A DNA stretch of 64,000 nt from Saccharina japonica. Lineage: Eukaryota; Sar; Phaeophyceae; Laminariales; Laminariaceae. Each line of letters opens with the position of its first letter. The first letter of the stretch is position 1. Shown in pieces: positions 31,935 to 42,713 of the stretch. Below the pieces are notes generated by a model that was not told where the DNA came from, ran no database searches, and saw only the letters and a program-made list of their open reading frames with translations. The translations under genes and the position numbers were made by a program. The stretch is taken from contig MEHQ01003871.1 of NCBI GenBank assembly GCA_008828725.1, positions 1-64,000 on the forward strand, given 5' to 3'.

Positions 31935-32700
31935 CGAGTATACTCGGAGTATCGAGTACTTTTTGTACTCCGAGTACTGAGAGTATTAGAGTACTGGTGA
32001 CCTAAATACTCGGAGTACTTGGAGTATAAGCAGTACTGAAGGCCCAAATACTCCGAGTATACTGGGAGGATGAACAGTACTTATACTCGAATACAAGCAA
32101 TAGTACTCGGAGTAAAAACATCTAAATTACTTGGAGTACTCCGAGTATCATATCGAGAAGATTGGACACCGAAATACTGCGGGTACACAAAGTACCTGAA
32201 GTATTGTTTCTAGAGAAAACTCTAATTATACTCCGAGGTAATGGGAGCATCTGTGAATTTTGAAAAGCTACAAACGCCAGTCACATACTCCCAGAACCTG
32301 GGAGCAATGGCGGCCGAGTTTTTTTAATGATGCAAAGATGCTCCCAACGTACTTCACACTCCGAGTATAGTCCGACTTCGAGTACATTTCGTACTCCGAG
32401 TTAGAGTACTGGCGGCCTGGATACTCGGAGTTCTTGGAGTATGAGCAGTACTGAAGCCCCAAATACTGCGAGTACAAGGAGTACCCGCAGTATCGGACCC
32501 CGACATATTCCGAGTACACGAAATATCGAGAGTGTTCATACCCGAAATACTCCGAGTACGAGCAGTATCCCGGAGTATCGAACCCCGAAATACTCCGAGT
32601 ACGAGCAGTATCCCGGAGTATCGAACCCCGAAATACTCTGAGTACACGAAGCACCTGAGACATTTAATCTCCAATATACTCCTTACTTTACTCCAACGCA
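31925..32700. repeat. Palindrome-cored minisatellite (ACTCCGAGTA type)
   Basis: Degenerate array of units built on ACTCCGAGTA/TACTCGGAGT, nearly self-complementary. The best units, about 45 bp, lie at 32540-32640 (CGAAATACTCCGAGTACGAG then CAGTATCCCGGAGTATCGAA). It separates the RNase H and integrase remnants of element C. Confidence 0.85.
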
Positions 32701-32779
32701 CTTGGAGCATTTGTGCAACATTGAACACAGCGAGGAACTACCCCTGAGCCCGCGGGAAAAACGCCGGACAAATACTTGC

Positions 32780-33640
32780 ATTTGTTTTCAAGACTGGAGA
32801 CTATCAACGCGAATGATACTCATTCGATTGCGATACAAACACAATAAATACTGATGCGGCATTGAATGACTCGCGATCTCTTCGGACAGGTTTTAGTTCG
32901 TCGAGTTTATCTGGGGACACTTGGTATGGTTGATAGGGAATTCCCGTTCGTCTTGGGGGTTATTCCGAAACTTGTTGGCATATCCGGTGCTAACCTTAGC
33001 TCAGTCATTTCTTCTTGTTGATCAAAGGTAATAACCATGAATATGTGGCAGGAAAGACGTGTATTTTCCCTTTGGTTTACGCTTGGCTGTGAAGGCGTAT
33101 GACTGTAACGCTATCGCCCAACGTGTCAACATATATATGTGATCTATTTTGCAGCGAGTACAAGTATCTTAGTGCCGCATGGTCAGTTACATAAACAAAT
33201 ATTTTTCACCATAAATAGGACGCCAATATTGTATGGCTAATACTACTGCGTAGCATTTTTTTAGTGTGACTGAGTAATGGCGTTGACTATCATTGAATCG
33301 TCAAGTGTTTTAAGCGATTACTTTCAAGTCGTCCCCGTCCTGCTGAGCTAACAATTATATTGCTGCTCCATTGCTGGCATCGACATGTGATGGAAAGCTT
33401 TAGGAAAAATCCAGAACGTGCAAGACAGGTGCCTCAGTGAGTTGTTGTTGTATTGGTGCTAATACCTGGTCCTGTTCAGGACCCCAACGTTTACCAACTT
33501 CTTTGATCGCTTGTTTCTTCGTTAAAGCCACCAAAGGGGCTATTGTTGCTTCTAAATTGAGAACACGTTTTTTTACGAAGTCTTCCATGCCTACCACTGA
33601 TCTTAATTGCTTGATATTAGTGGGTTTTGGTAAATTTTGA
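32780..33640 (-). pseudogene. RT thumb and RNase H of gypsy element C
   Basis: The frame 33597-33400 reads MEDFVKKRVLNLEATIAPLV, ALTKKQ and APVLHVLDFS, the RT connection preceding RNase H (F...I..L..LTKK...F...L..APVL...DF). Further on, in broken frames, comes CYAVVLAIQYWRP, then MLTRWAIALQSYAFTAKRKP at about 33260-33000, an RNase H C-terminal pattern. RNase H removes the RNA strand during reverse transcription. Multiple stops. Confidence 0.75.
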
Positions 33641-33819
33641 TGATAGCGTTGATGCGGTCATCACCAAGTCGAATACAACCTGATGATCGTATATGACCTA
33701 AGTCTTTAACTTATTTTGGGTCCAACTTGAACGTTGGATGGTTTGAGGGTGAGACCTGCTGCTTGTATCGCTTTGAAAGCGTTTTCCAAGAGGGTTAGGT
33801 GACCTTCCCATGTTGACGA

Positions 33820-34262
33820 TCAACACATGCAGTCGTCCATATGCACTAAGAGACCACTGCTCGGACAAAACATTGAAAAGGCTAGTGGCATCGTTCTTGA
33901 GAACAGGAACGGGGCGTTTGCAATCTTGAACAAGAGATCTTTAAAAATCATTTTGCCATTCTGTGTCACACAGGCCGTTTTATCTTGTTCAGCTGGTTCT
34001 ACTGAATTTTGGTGATACACACTTCGTACGCCACAAACGGTAGTACATTTAGCGGCTGCAACTGTGTCAATGTGTGCTTCCATGTTCGGCATTGGGCAAG
34101 AATTTCGATTCAACCTCTTGTTAATAGTAGCTCGATAGTGTATACAAAACCGTGGAAAACCATTTAACTTAGCTCCGATTGTAACTGCTAAGCCCCAAGG
34201 ACTCGGTCTTTGTTCAACTAATCCTTAATTTTCCATTTGATTCACGCTTTTGTCTTTATATT
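33820..34262 (-). pseudogene. Reverse transcriptase palm of element C
   Basis: From about 34262 the minus strand reads SPWGLAVTIGAKLNG, FCIHYRATINK, then (frame 34113-33820) NMEAHIDTVAAAKCTTVCGV and ANAPFLFSRTMPLAF. It ends LLVHMDDCMC, the catalytic Y-x-D-D block with Tyr replaced by His. A frame change separates the N-terminal part. The minisatellite block begins about 260 bp upstream. Confidence 0.85.
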
Positions 34263-34524
34263 GTTGTACGCGTAGGTTGGCTGGGTATGGGTTTATAACG
34301 ACTGGGGGGGTGTACTAGGTTGCAGCGGAAAATATTCTTTCACGATAGTGCACTTCCCTAATTCACAAGAGACTGACGAGAAAAATGACGGATACTTTGC
34401 AAATATATCAAGTAAGGCACTAACCAAAAACGGGTATACCCGGTCGGTTTTCACTGAAAAACAGGTACAGCCTGGAATCAAGTATAAAACACGCCCAACG
34501 AGCCACGCGATTGGCCAAAAAAAG

Positions 34525-35095
34525 TTCGGTAGGGTACGTACCGAGGTATACCGGGGGTTTTTTCTCGGTAAATACCGGTACCCGACCCTTCGGTAAATTC
34601 GATATGGCCGCGATACCGGTACCCGACACTTCGGTAAGTTCAGTATTTTTCTAATACCGGTACCCGACACTTCGGTAAGTTCTGTATTTTTCCAATACCG
34701 GTACCCGACACTTCGGTAAGTTCGGTACGCCCGCCCAAATATACCCCAGGTACCGGTATACCCTCGATCGCAATACCGGAGGTACCGGTATTTGTTCGGT
34801 ACCGGGCTCGATACCCTACCGAACACTTCGGTAAGTTCGGTACTTTTTCAATACCGGTACGCGACTCTTCGGTAAGTTCGGTGTTGTTTCGATACCGGTA
34901 CCCGACGCTTCGGTAATTTCGGTACTTTTCCAATACCGGTACCCGACACTTCGGTAAGTTCGGTACTTTTCCAATACCGGTACCCGACACCTCGGTAAGT
35001 TCGATACGCCTACCCTATTATACCCGGGGTACCAGTATACCCTCGACCACAATACCGGCGGTTACCGGTGCGGCCTCGATACCGGGGAATCGGGT
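34525..35095. repeat. GGTACCGGTAT minisatellite element, copy 1
   Basis: Starts TTCGGTAGGGTACGTACC. It contains ~41-bp units, AATACCGGTACCCGACACTT followed by CGGTAAGTTCGGTA and TTTTTC, with an internal TACCCTACCGAA at 34812-34823. The 41-bp period turns through all three frames, so each minus frame shows the same rotating peptide (VPVLEKYR..., SVGYRYWK..., TELTEVSGTGI). The right edge is not sharp. Confidence 0.85.
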
Positions 35096-35864
35096 ATGTA
35101 TGCAATACGGACACACATTACGTATGCATTTAGTTTTGGCAGCAGCAGTCTTCTCTACATTAGGTATGTATCAATCTGGTCCTTGGCTATGAAGGGACAC
35201 CACGCACTCATATCACACCGACCAGGCATGGCTGCAGACACAACACAACAACCACCGAGAGTACGGAGCGATAGGATAGCTGATATTATCTCCAACTCAC
35301 GCCGTTGAGGTTCCAGGTGCCGCCGAGGGGTGCTACGGCACGCTCTGCGCAACCTTCGTGTGGTATAAAGGAGAAGCTTCGACTGCTCGCCTGAGAAAGT
35401 ACTCGTATCATGCATCCCCTATACGGACTTGAACGCGACATCTCGAATCCATCGCTGCTCTAATTATACTCAACCACTGATGTACCAGCAGCAGCGGCAG
35501 CAGCACAACGCGAGGTCGCCGATGATTTAAACCCTATGCCGAGCTTCGAACTTGGGAGGTTGGGGTATAAAACAGGCTTCAAGCGTACCACTCGATGGCA
35601 GTGGCACGCGTGGACTGTATCAAATATATTGCAAATAAACAGTAGAGCCCACAGCAGCAGCACATTGCCCAAGTTGGAGCTGCTGCTTCTGCCCCTCTGC
35701 TGCGGTTTTCTGTTGTTGTTCTTGCTGGGGCTGGGGCTGCTGCTAACCGTGCTGCCGCTTGCTACGTGGTTGGGATGGGGGCGGCGGCATTGCCGTTTTG
35801 TTCGCCGTTGCGCCCCCATCTGTTTGCTGTTGCTATATACGAGTACACATGTATTTAGGGTATA
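35096..35864. other. Spacer between the two minisatellite elements
   Basis: Mixed DNA with a CAG-type run near 35480 and 35650. Frames of up to 169 codons occur on the minus strand but run into the minisatellite and have no domain I recognise. Confidence 0.4.
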
Positions 35865-36435
35865 TTCGGTAGGGTACGTACCGAAGTCTACCGGGGGTAT
35901 TTCCTCGGTAAATACCGGTACCTGACACTTGGGTAAGTTCGGTATTTTTGCAATACCGGTACCCGACACTTAGGTAAGTTCAGTATTTTTTCAATAACGG
36001 TACCCGACACTTTGGTAAGTTCGGTATTTTTTCAATACCGGTACCCGACACTTCGGTAAGTTCGGTATTTGTTCAATACCGGTACCCGACACTTCGGTAA
36101 GTTCGGTATTTTTCCAATACCGGGACCTAACACTTCGCTAAAATCGGTACGCTCACCTAAATATACCCCGGGTACCGGTATACCCTCGGCCACAAAACCG
36201 GGGGTACCGGTATTTTCTCGGTAGTGTGCTTAATACCCTACCGAACACTTCGGTAAGTTCGGTATTTTTTCAATACCGGTACCCGACACTTCGGTAAGTT
36301 CGGTACTTTTTCAATAATAATACCGGTACCGGACATTTCGGTAAGTTCGGTACTTTTTCAATACCGGTACCCGACACTTCGGTAAGTTCGGTACGCGCAA
36401 CAAATATACCCCCGGTACCGGTATACCCTACCGAA
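35865..36435. mobile_element. GGTACCGGTAT minisatellite element with terminal inverted repeats, copy 2
   Basis: 571 bp bounded by perfect 12-bp inverted repeats: TTCGGTAGGGTA at 35865-35876 and TACCCTACCGAA at 36424-36435. The interior is the same ~41-bp repeat array as copy 1, including an internal TACCCTACCGAA near 36235. Terminal inverted repeats around a minisatellite suggest a mobile unit. No target duplication is evident and no protein is encoded. Confidence 0.75.
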
Positions 36436-37724
36436 CTTGCCTTTGGAAAATTGTACTCATTTTTGATAGATACAGTTCCGGGTGCAACTGTAAATGTCTA
36501 TTATGCTTGGCTTTCAACCGTTTTTAGTTATTTATTTTTCTTTAACTACTTGCCTACAGTGTGCCCCGCTCTCCACTGCGTCTGCGGCCGCTCTTTCGTT
36601 GTTTCATATTCTTCCAAGCTTTTTTCACAATTCACCTAAACTCTATTCAACCATTTTACGCACCTGGGTACGTACGTCTTCGGAGTGATACGACCATCCA
36701 CCTACGTATGATACGACTGCTATATTTTTACTGTACTCGTAGTACGACTGCTGCTGTAGTATAGGGTGTATGTCAGGTACACCCTGAGACCAAGTAAAAC
36801 ACGCATACACGCTTGCCGCCAGAACCGCTGACCCTGACCCCTGACCCTGCTCCCGATCCCACCTGGACCTGAGCCCTCCAAACATATTCTGGACACGTCT
36901 AAGTGTATATTTAGGCGCCGACAAGTGTGCCTGGTTGTCACTCCCTCCTCAGAAACGGGCACGATGTGATTTTGGCCAATTTATCCCGTGATGACTCGGG
37001 GGATGTGGTGTTTTGACTCGATTCCATGCTGTACCCGTTTTTGACTCCTACCGGCGCGGGTGTACCCGTTTTTTGTTATTGCCCAATCAATTACCTGTGA
37101 GCATTGAACATTGGTCGGACAAAATGTTATTGATGCAAAATAGTTCTCTAAATCACGTCGGAGTTCCTCTCGAGTGGATACCGACGGTTGATTTTCGCTT
37201 TTGGAGTGTGCTGAAATTAAATTACGGAACGGCTTTAACTTTCGACATATATCTTAATATGGTGTTTTGTTCACGGTATACTCGGGGGTTTGGCGGATTA
37301 GCCGTTTGTACCGTGGCCCTTTTCATGCCGGCTGGCCAACGACAAACCCTTCGTGCAGTTACTGATCTGAAAGGCTTCAGGTTCGTTTGACAAGTGGGGT
37401 CTTTTGTTTTTACTATGCAAGGTTCAATTATCGCTGCTGTTGTTTCGGGAGGGGCAAGGATTGTTTCTTCATATGTTCTGTCATATGATGTTGTGGTGGT
37501 AATACGATATTACGTCGTTTCTTGGATAGGAATACTGGTACCGACTGTATTTTGTTATCCAACACTGCCACGGTATACTGGTACCGACTGTATTTTGTTA
37601 TCCAACACTGCCACCACTGGCCATGGAACTAAGTGAGTTGGATGCATGCAATTGTTTATGCGATGCGCTTCTTTTACTTTGATACAATAAATAGCAAAAT
37701 AAAGTTATTATGTGTTCCAGTTTG
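36436..37724. other. Element C pol linker region, unresolved
   Basis: Lies between protease-like and RT remnants of element C. No clear domain. A plus-strand frame of 125 codons (37013-37390) is antisense to the element and unsupported. Confidence 0.35.
37533..37618. repeat. 43-bp tandem duplication
   Basis: TACTGGTACCGACTGTATTT and the following bases to CACTGCCACGGTA are repeated at a 43-bp offset (37533 and 37576), nearly identical. Confidence 0.9.
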
Positions 37725-37875
37725 AACTGGCTCCAAACGCTCCAATCGTAATGTTGACAAGCGGCATCTTGTCTGGTCCTAGGTTAGGAAAAACGAGTGC
37801 TTTCACCGGGAGGGTAATATCGCCAAGTGTAAGATTAAAACGAATGTATCCCTAGGTCTCAAGTTGTGATCCTTC
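37725..37875 (-). pseudogene. Protease-like remnant of element C
   Basis: The minus strand reads GYIRFNLTLGDITLPVKALV, FPNLGPDKMPL, then VNITIGAFGA. This matches the C-terminal half of gypsy aspartic proteases (LTLGD..F...ALVLP.LGPD..LL...TMG.FG). The D-T/S-G active site upstream was not found. Short and preceded by a stop. Confidence 0.6.
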
Positions 37876-37946
37876 TGCACTGCGAAGGGTAATTGCATTC
37901 TGTAGAACTGCGAACATTTCGGTGTTTTTAAGGTTGGGTGTTGACG

Positions 37947-38499
37947 CTAAAACACTGCGGCGACACGGTATGACAGTACTGGGTGATCAGTTATCCTGGT
38001 GGCGACACGTACGTGTTTTGAGGTGGCATTCAATGCTGTTGGATGATTTGGATACTCACTTAACGAGCATGCAACAAATGAAATAAAACGACGTTCAGGG
38101 TGCTCAGCACCACAGAACTTTGTTCTGTATGATAAATAATTAATCTGATCAGTTTCTCGCGTCACGTGTGCTGCCTTTAGGGCTGAAGGTAGCGCTGACT
38201 GTGTCTTCTGAAGTTGTCTAAGCACTTTCGCTCGATACACAGTATATATTTGCTGATATCTTGTCGCCTTTTGATACTGCAGTAGTAGGCCTGATATTCA
38301 GGTCCTTTACAGCTTGAACAGCTCCGCTATCGGAGAAACGTATACTCTTTACACTTTCAGAAAATGTACTTTCTTTACGTTATCAGAGAAACGAACACTA
38401 TTTACGCTATTGAAACAGCGTACGTAATATCTTCTTACATATCCCTTTCAGAGGTCACGGGTTCATCATATGGCCACTCGTGTCCCTCTGATTACGATT
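37947..38499. other. Gag-protease junction region of element C
   Basis: The minus frame 38240-37947 (97 residues) begins MYRAKVLRQLQKTQSALP and has no motif I can name. By position it is between gag zinc knuckle and protease. Confidence 0.35.
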
Positions 38500-40307
38500 C
38501 TGTGCAACTGGGTAGGGTGTGTCTACAACATAAGTTGAGCTACCTCTCACTCCCGACTCGGTGGGTTTCTCTTTCCTACCGGGTGAGGGTACCCGGGACG
38601 GGCACCATCAGCAAGAATGTTTCTCGAAACCATGCCTGATGTGGACCGCACGTAACCCGCAGTTCTCTCTGGTATGCGAGTCAGGACACTTCCATTTGGG
38701 ATAATTGCATGGAGTGTCTACCACTGCAACGATAGACGCGCAGTCGTAGGCGTTGCTGCTGTTCCGGTTGTTGCTATTGCTGTTGCTGTTGTAGTTACGG
38801 TGCGTCTTCGCAGGGGTCGACGAGCGTCCCCGATTTGGGGTACTACTGTAGCGGGTGTGCGACCCCTTTTGAGGTTATCCAATGACGATATATGGACTGG
38901 CGTTCGTCGTCTCCATTGTAGCCATTTTTCTTTCGTACTGTGATGTGGATAGCGCCGGAGTTTAAGCAACAGGAGGGGTAGGATTGGGAATAGGATCGGT
39001 GGTGGGTTATACTCCGCGTAAGGTGTTTGCTTGGTGTTGTTTAGCTCGCGCTCGAAATTCCTGGAAATATACACTGGATCTTGCCGCACTAATTCAAGGC
39101 GAAGGTGGTGTAGGAGACCATTATGAAACTTCGCCGGTGTGAAAACTGACCAAGCGTGTTCTAAGGGGGGCATTTAATCTTGCACCAAGCGACCTACTTC
39201 CACCATTTGACGAGATCGTGCTTTAGTCACTTTCAGAGCGGAGGTCTCTACCGATTACTTCCGGCCTTGTTTCAAGGTGGCAAAGTATTGTGCTACAAGT
39301 GACATATGCGTTCACCCGATCTTCGCGCGCTACTGGTGCCTTTACAGGCATATCCGATCTGTTGATGCGGAGTATTGCCAGTTGTGATTCTGTTGTGCCT
39401 CGGCTCGCCATTCAAGACTGTTAGATAGCAGATGTTGCAAACTGTCTGCTGCTGCGTCACGTACTAACAGCTGTAGGTGCTTGATGGCGCGTTGCGTTAC
39501 CACTTATTCAGGGAATGCATCAGTAAAGTTAAGCCGAACGCTTGCACCAATGATAGTAAGCGCCTCTACACCATATATATAATGTCTGAGCTCCAGTCAA
39601 AATCAGATTGTTTGGGAGGATTGTTTCATGACGAAATTTACTGGATTTCTCGTGGGTGCAGCCTGGTACAGCAGTAGAAATTTCAGCAGTAGTAAGGGCA
39701 GAATAGAGCGAGTGTTCAACAGAGGTTGATTTCTTTGCAAAGGGCAGATGATCGGCAGTAGAGGCAGCAGATGTTGACTTAATGGAGGGGTGTGCTGAGG
39801 CCGAGTGGTCTGCATGCACCGTTAGGTGGTCTACTGCTGCTACGAAATCAGAGATGGTCTCGGCACTGTGGAGATCACTCACTTGCTGAAATTCGTATCG
39901 GTTTTCAACGTCGAGCATGACGAGGCGAAGCAGCCAGGCGGGTGATTCCTCCCCCCTGTCGAAGCATGCATCCAACTGTGCATACGCCAAACGAATATTG
40001 CTGTCAGTAAGGTGGCTCGTGTCCGACGACTCCGACAACTGTTAGTCGTTGTCGTCGTTGACATCAGCAGCAGCAGCACTTGCTGCTATGATGTCTTCCG
40101 CAAAACGAGTTTCCGGTATCCTCAGTCTCCCCAGCAGCAGAGTCCGGGGTCTCCTCATCGCTAGCAGTAGTCGTGTTTGCTCGGCCATGTCGTCGGGGCT
40201 TGGCGTTAGGTGTGCCGCTTGTTGAGGACCTGCTGGCGTACCCTTCGCTTCCTGTTTCTCCCTCTTTTCTCCTTTTTCTTGATGCTAAACTTTTGAGAGG
40301 CAGTCAT
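38500..40307 (-). pseudogene. Gag of gypsy element C
   Basis: The ATG at 40307 starts MTASQKFSIKKKEKR. After a frame change the sequence continues GTPAGPQQAAHLTPSPDDMA and EQTRLLLAMRRPRTLL. Past one in-frame TAA it goes on with AYAQLDACFDRGEESPAW and VENRYEFQQVSDLHSAETIS. Later frames (39173-38718) read ISSLDNLKRGRTPATVVP. Near 38700-38620 is PCNYPKWKCPDSHTRENCG, a CCHC-like knuckle. Helical, charged and ending in a Cys-His knuckle, it fits Gag by content and position, immediately inside the LTR. Several breaks. Confidence 0.65.
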
Positions 40308-40428
40308 GCTGAACTCAGTCAAGATCATGACCCTACTCGCTCTGTCTCTCTTTCTCTTACTCAAAATAAAAATAAACGAAAAACGCTTTGAGCTTGAGTT
40401 CGAATCAATCTAATAGAAGTCGACAGTA

Positions 40429-40697
40429 TGGAGCCCTACTTTCGTAGAGTCACAAAGGTCCCGAGTGATGTCGTAGATTCGACCCGCTACCGAGGGCTGC
40501 ATTTTTCCTTCGAATGTTTAGGGCAAGGAGAGAGCCCTCCACGTTGGGTTAGCAGGGAGGAGACGCGATGGATCGAGTGAGGTTTGGGCGGCTCGGGTTA
40601 TTAAGCGGATTTCTCCGGTTGTACAAAAGATTCTCAGATGTGGAAACACTTCTGGCGTATCTTCCATGGGTACGTGTGCAACGACCATTCTACGAAC
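40429..40697 (-). repeat. 5' LTR of gypsy element C
   Basis: 269-bp partner of 14967-15239. It lies just upstream (minus strand) of gag. The right boundary is set only by loss of similarity after CTACGAAC. Confidence 0.75.
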
Positions 40698-40819
40698 GAA
40701 ACCCAAAACCCGTCCTCCACACACTGGTTGTCCTTTAGTACGCAGCGTTCGAAGCATTGTAGCCATCATTCTTGTGGCCTTCCACGTTGTCGTACGAGTG
40801 AGAAACAATTCGCGTGTTT

Positions 40820-41562
40820 CCCTTCGGTCATGATGAAACAAGAGTACTTGAGAGTTGCAAAATATATAATTATCGTTTTTTTTTACATCAGCAATGCTAT
40901 TTCTGGTATAATAACACCATATCAGCACTCCTTACGGAAAACGGCATAGCTCCAGTTCTAATGCTCAGACCTTCGACCGCCAAACGTATAACCTGTTCGT
41001 TGTAGTCTCTAGGAGGTATTGGGACCCTTGTATCTGCAAGGGAGGGCACGCATTGCTGTGTTTGAATCACGAAACGAATGTGCTCCGCAGCAAGATTTTG
41101 ATCGTTTCGGAGCTCCTGTTTGGTATCTACACTCTACCGTGGCCACGTAGGACGCTACGGGCGGTCGAACTAGAGGCCGAGGTACGTTCGCCTACTACTG
41201 CTCGGCGTCCTCGTCGAAAATCTGAGTTAAAACAGTATCAGCAGCCGGAGAAACTGCAATTTTTCAAATTCGTCTTGGGTACCAGGGGCATAGCGAGTCG
41301 TTTTCGAGAAAGAGGAACTTTGTGTGACGAAGAAGGCGTCTGATCGATATGCCTCCTGAGACACAAATGTTGACCATGCTCTAGGCTCTTTGAAACTACT
41401 CATTGGGCGAAATTCTGAGCATTAGAACTGGAAAAATGCCGTTTTCCGTAGGGAGTACTGATATGGTGTTATTATACCAGAAATAGTATTGCTGCTGTAA
41501 AAAAAACGAAAAATATGTATTTTTCAACACTCAAGTACTCTTGTTTCATCGTGACCGAAGGG
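40820..41562. mobile_element. Foldback element with ~150-bp arms
   Basis: Arms 40820-40970 and 41415-41562 are inverted copies starting CCCTTCGGTCA and sharing GATGAAACAAGAGTACTTGA, TATTTCTGGTATAATAACAC and TTCTAATGCTCAGA. The ~440-bp centre has no recognised gene. No clear target duplication. It lies just outside the 5' LTR of element C. Confidence 0.8.
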
Positions 41563-42131
41563 GCCCCTTAAACAAACAGTACGAAACGTATTGTGGGCAC
41601 GGGGACGACGAAATGTGCAAAAATGACGGCATTAATAATTGTAACAGTAGAAGTAACGCGATTATTCTTCTTGTGATTTTTGGGGCAAGTAGCAGGGACA
41701 ACCAGCAACAGCCGGCCGAAAACAAGTAACATCAGCGTTACGATTTGACCAGCAAGATCTTAGTATTATGTGCGTAAACTATAGATCCGTTGGATATTGA
41801 TATTTGTATGCAGTCCTTGATTTATAGTAAATTAAATATGCTACCGAAGAGGTGCATCACTGCTCTTCTGAGACCACCATCGGCAAAAGGCAGATTTTGG
41901 GCAGGTTGCAAGTGAAACCAAAAGAACAATCTCATGGCGTCGATGATGTACGTAAAAACAGTCGGCAGAACAAGAATGACAGATCGACGACTTAACGTCA
42001 AGGAGCCCGGCCACCATAATGCATGGCAATGCGACCCATATCTCATCGCGCGTCAGCTGCTGGTGTACTAATCCATATATATATATTATTTGGAATGATG
42101 TAGGGCGTAGGGCGTAGGGTGTAGGGTGTAT
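41563..42131. other. No recognisable gene; 7-bp GTAGGGY tandem repeat
   Basis: 42100-42127 holds four GTAGGG(C/T) units. The rest is AT-rich without features. The heptamer resembles but is not a standard telomere repeat. Confidence 0.45.
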
Positions 42132-42713
42132 TACAGGGGTCCGCATCTGAGATGGACAGGTTTTTGTTTTCAATTCTGCCGATAGTTTTACTGAAAGAAC
42201 GAAGGCAACAAACCACACGCCGTGTGTATCTAACGGTGCCCTGAGTAAAAACGAAAATTCGCGTTTGCGTCTTTTTGCTTTCCGTGCCTTTTTTTGTTAT
42301 AGTTTTCACCTTCGAAGCAGTCATGGAAAACAACCAGAAACGGAAAAAAAAATCAGCGCCATAAAAAATGAGTATTTTTCATCAAAACAAGTTGCATCAT
42401 GGTCGTATAACCTATCATCACTCTTCCCGGTGATCATAGTTTGAATGTCTTGTCTAGAATGTGATTTTCATAGCCTTCGGAAAATATGTGTATTGGAAAT
42501 TGGCCATTTGGAATTCCATACGAAATCTGCCTTCGAAGGTGAAAACTAAAACAAAAAAGACACGAAAAACAAAACGACGCAAACGCGAATTTTCATTTCC
42601 CCTCATGGCACCGTTGGACACAAACGGCGTGTGATTGATTGCCTTCGTTCTTTCAGTAAAACAATCGGCAGAAGTAAAACAAAACAGATCCGTCGCAGAT
42701 GCGGACCGCTGTA
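42132..42713. mobile_element. Foldback element with ~190-bp arms
   Basis: Left arm 42132-42320 and right arm about 42525-42713 are inverted copies beginning TACAG.GGTCCGCATCTG. They share TCTGCCGAT.GTTTTACTGA, AAGAACGAAGGCAA, GAAAATTCGCGTTTGCGTC (one arm) and GTTTTCACCTTCGAAG. The AT-rich centre is ~200 bp. No transposase and no clear target duplication. Confidence 0.8.

Larger units (their letters stand above)
14967..40697 (-). mobile_element. Nested, fragmented chromodomain Ty3/gypsy element C
   Basis: On the minus strand the order is LTR (40697-40429), gag (40307 to ~38500), protease-like (about 37875-37725), RT (34262-33400), RNase H (about 33300-32990), integrase zinc domain (30606-30316), integrase core and C-terminal region (18490-17519), chromodomain (16492-16255) and LTR (15239-14967). 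Each domain occurs once and in canonical order, so I read this as one element split by later insertions. These are a hAT-like unit (16496-17510), gypsy element A (20554-30231) with adjacent unknown DNA, a tandem array (31233-32700) and two GGTACC minisatellite units (34525-36435). All coding parts carry stops or frameshifts. Confidence 0.75.

Noticed and set aside
34293..34990. Repetitive minus-strand proteins (117-177 codons)
   Set aside because: Products of the 41-bp minisatellite, which is open in every minus frame.
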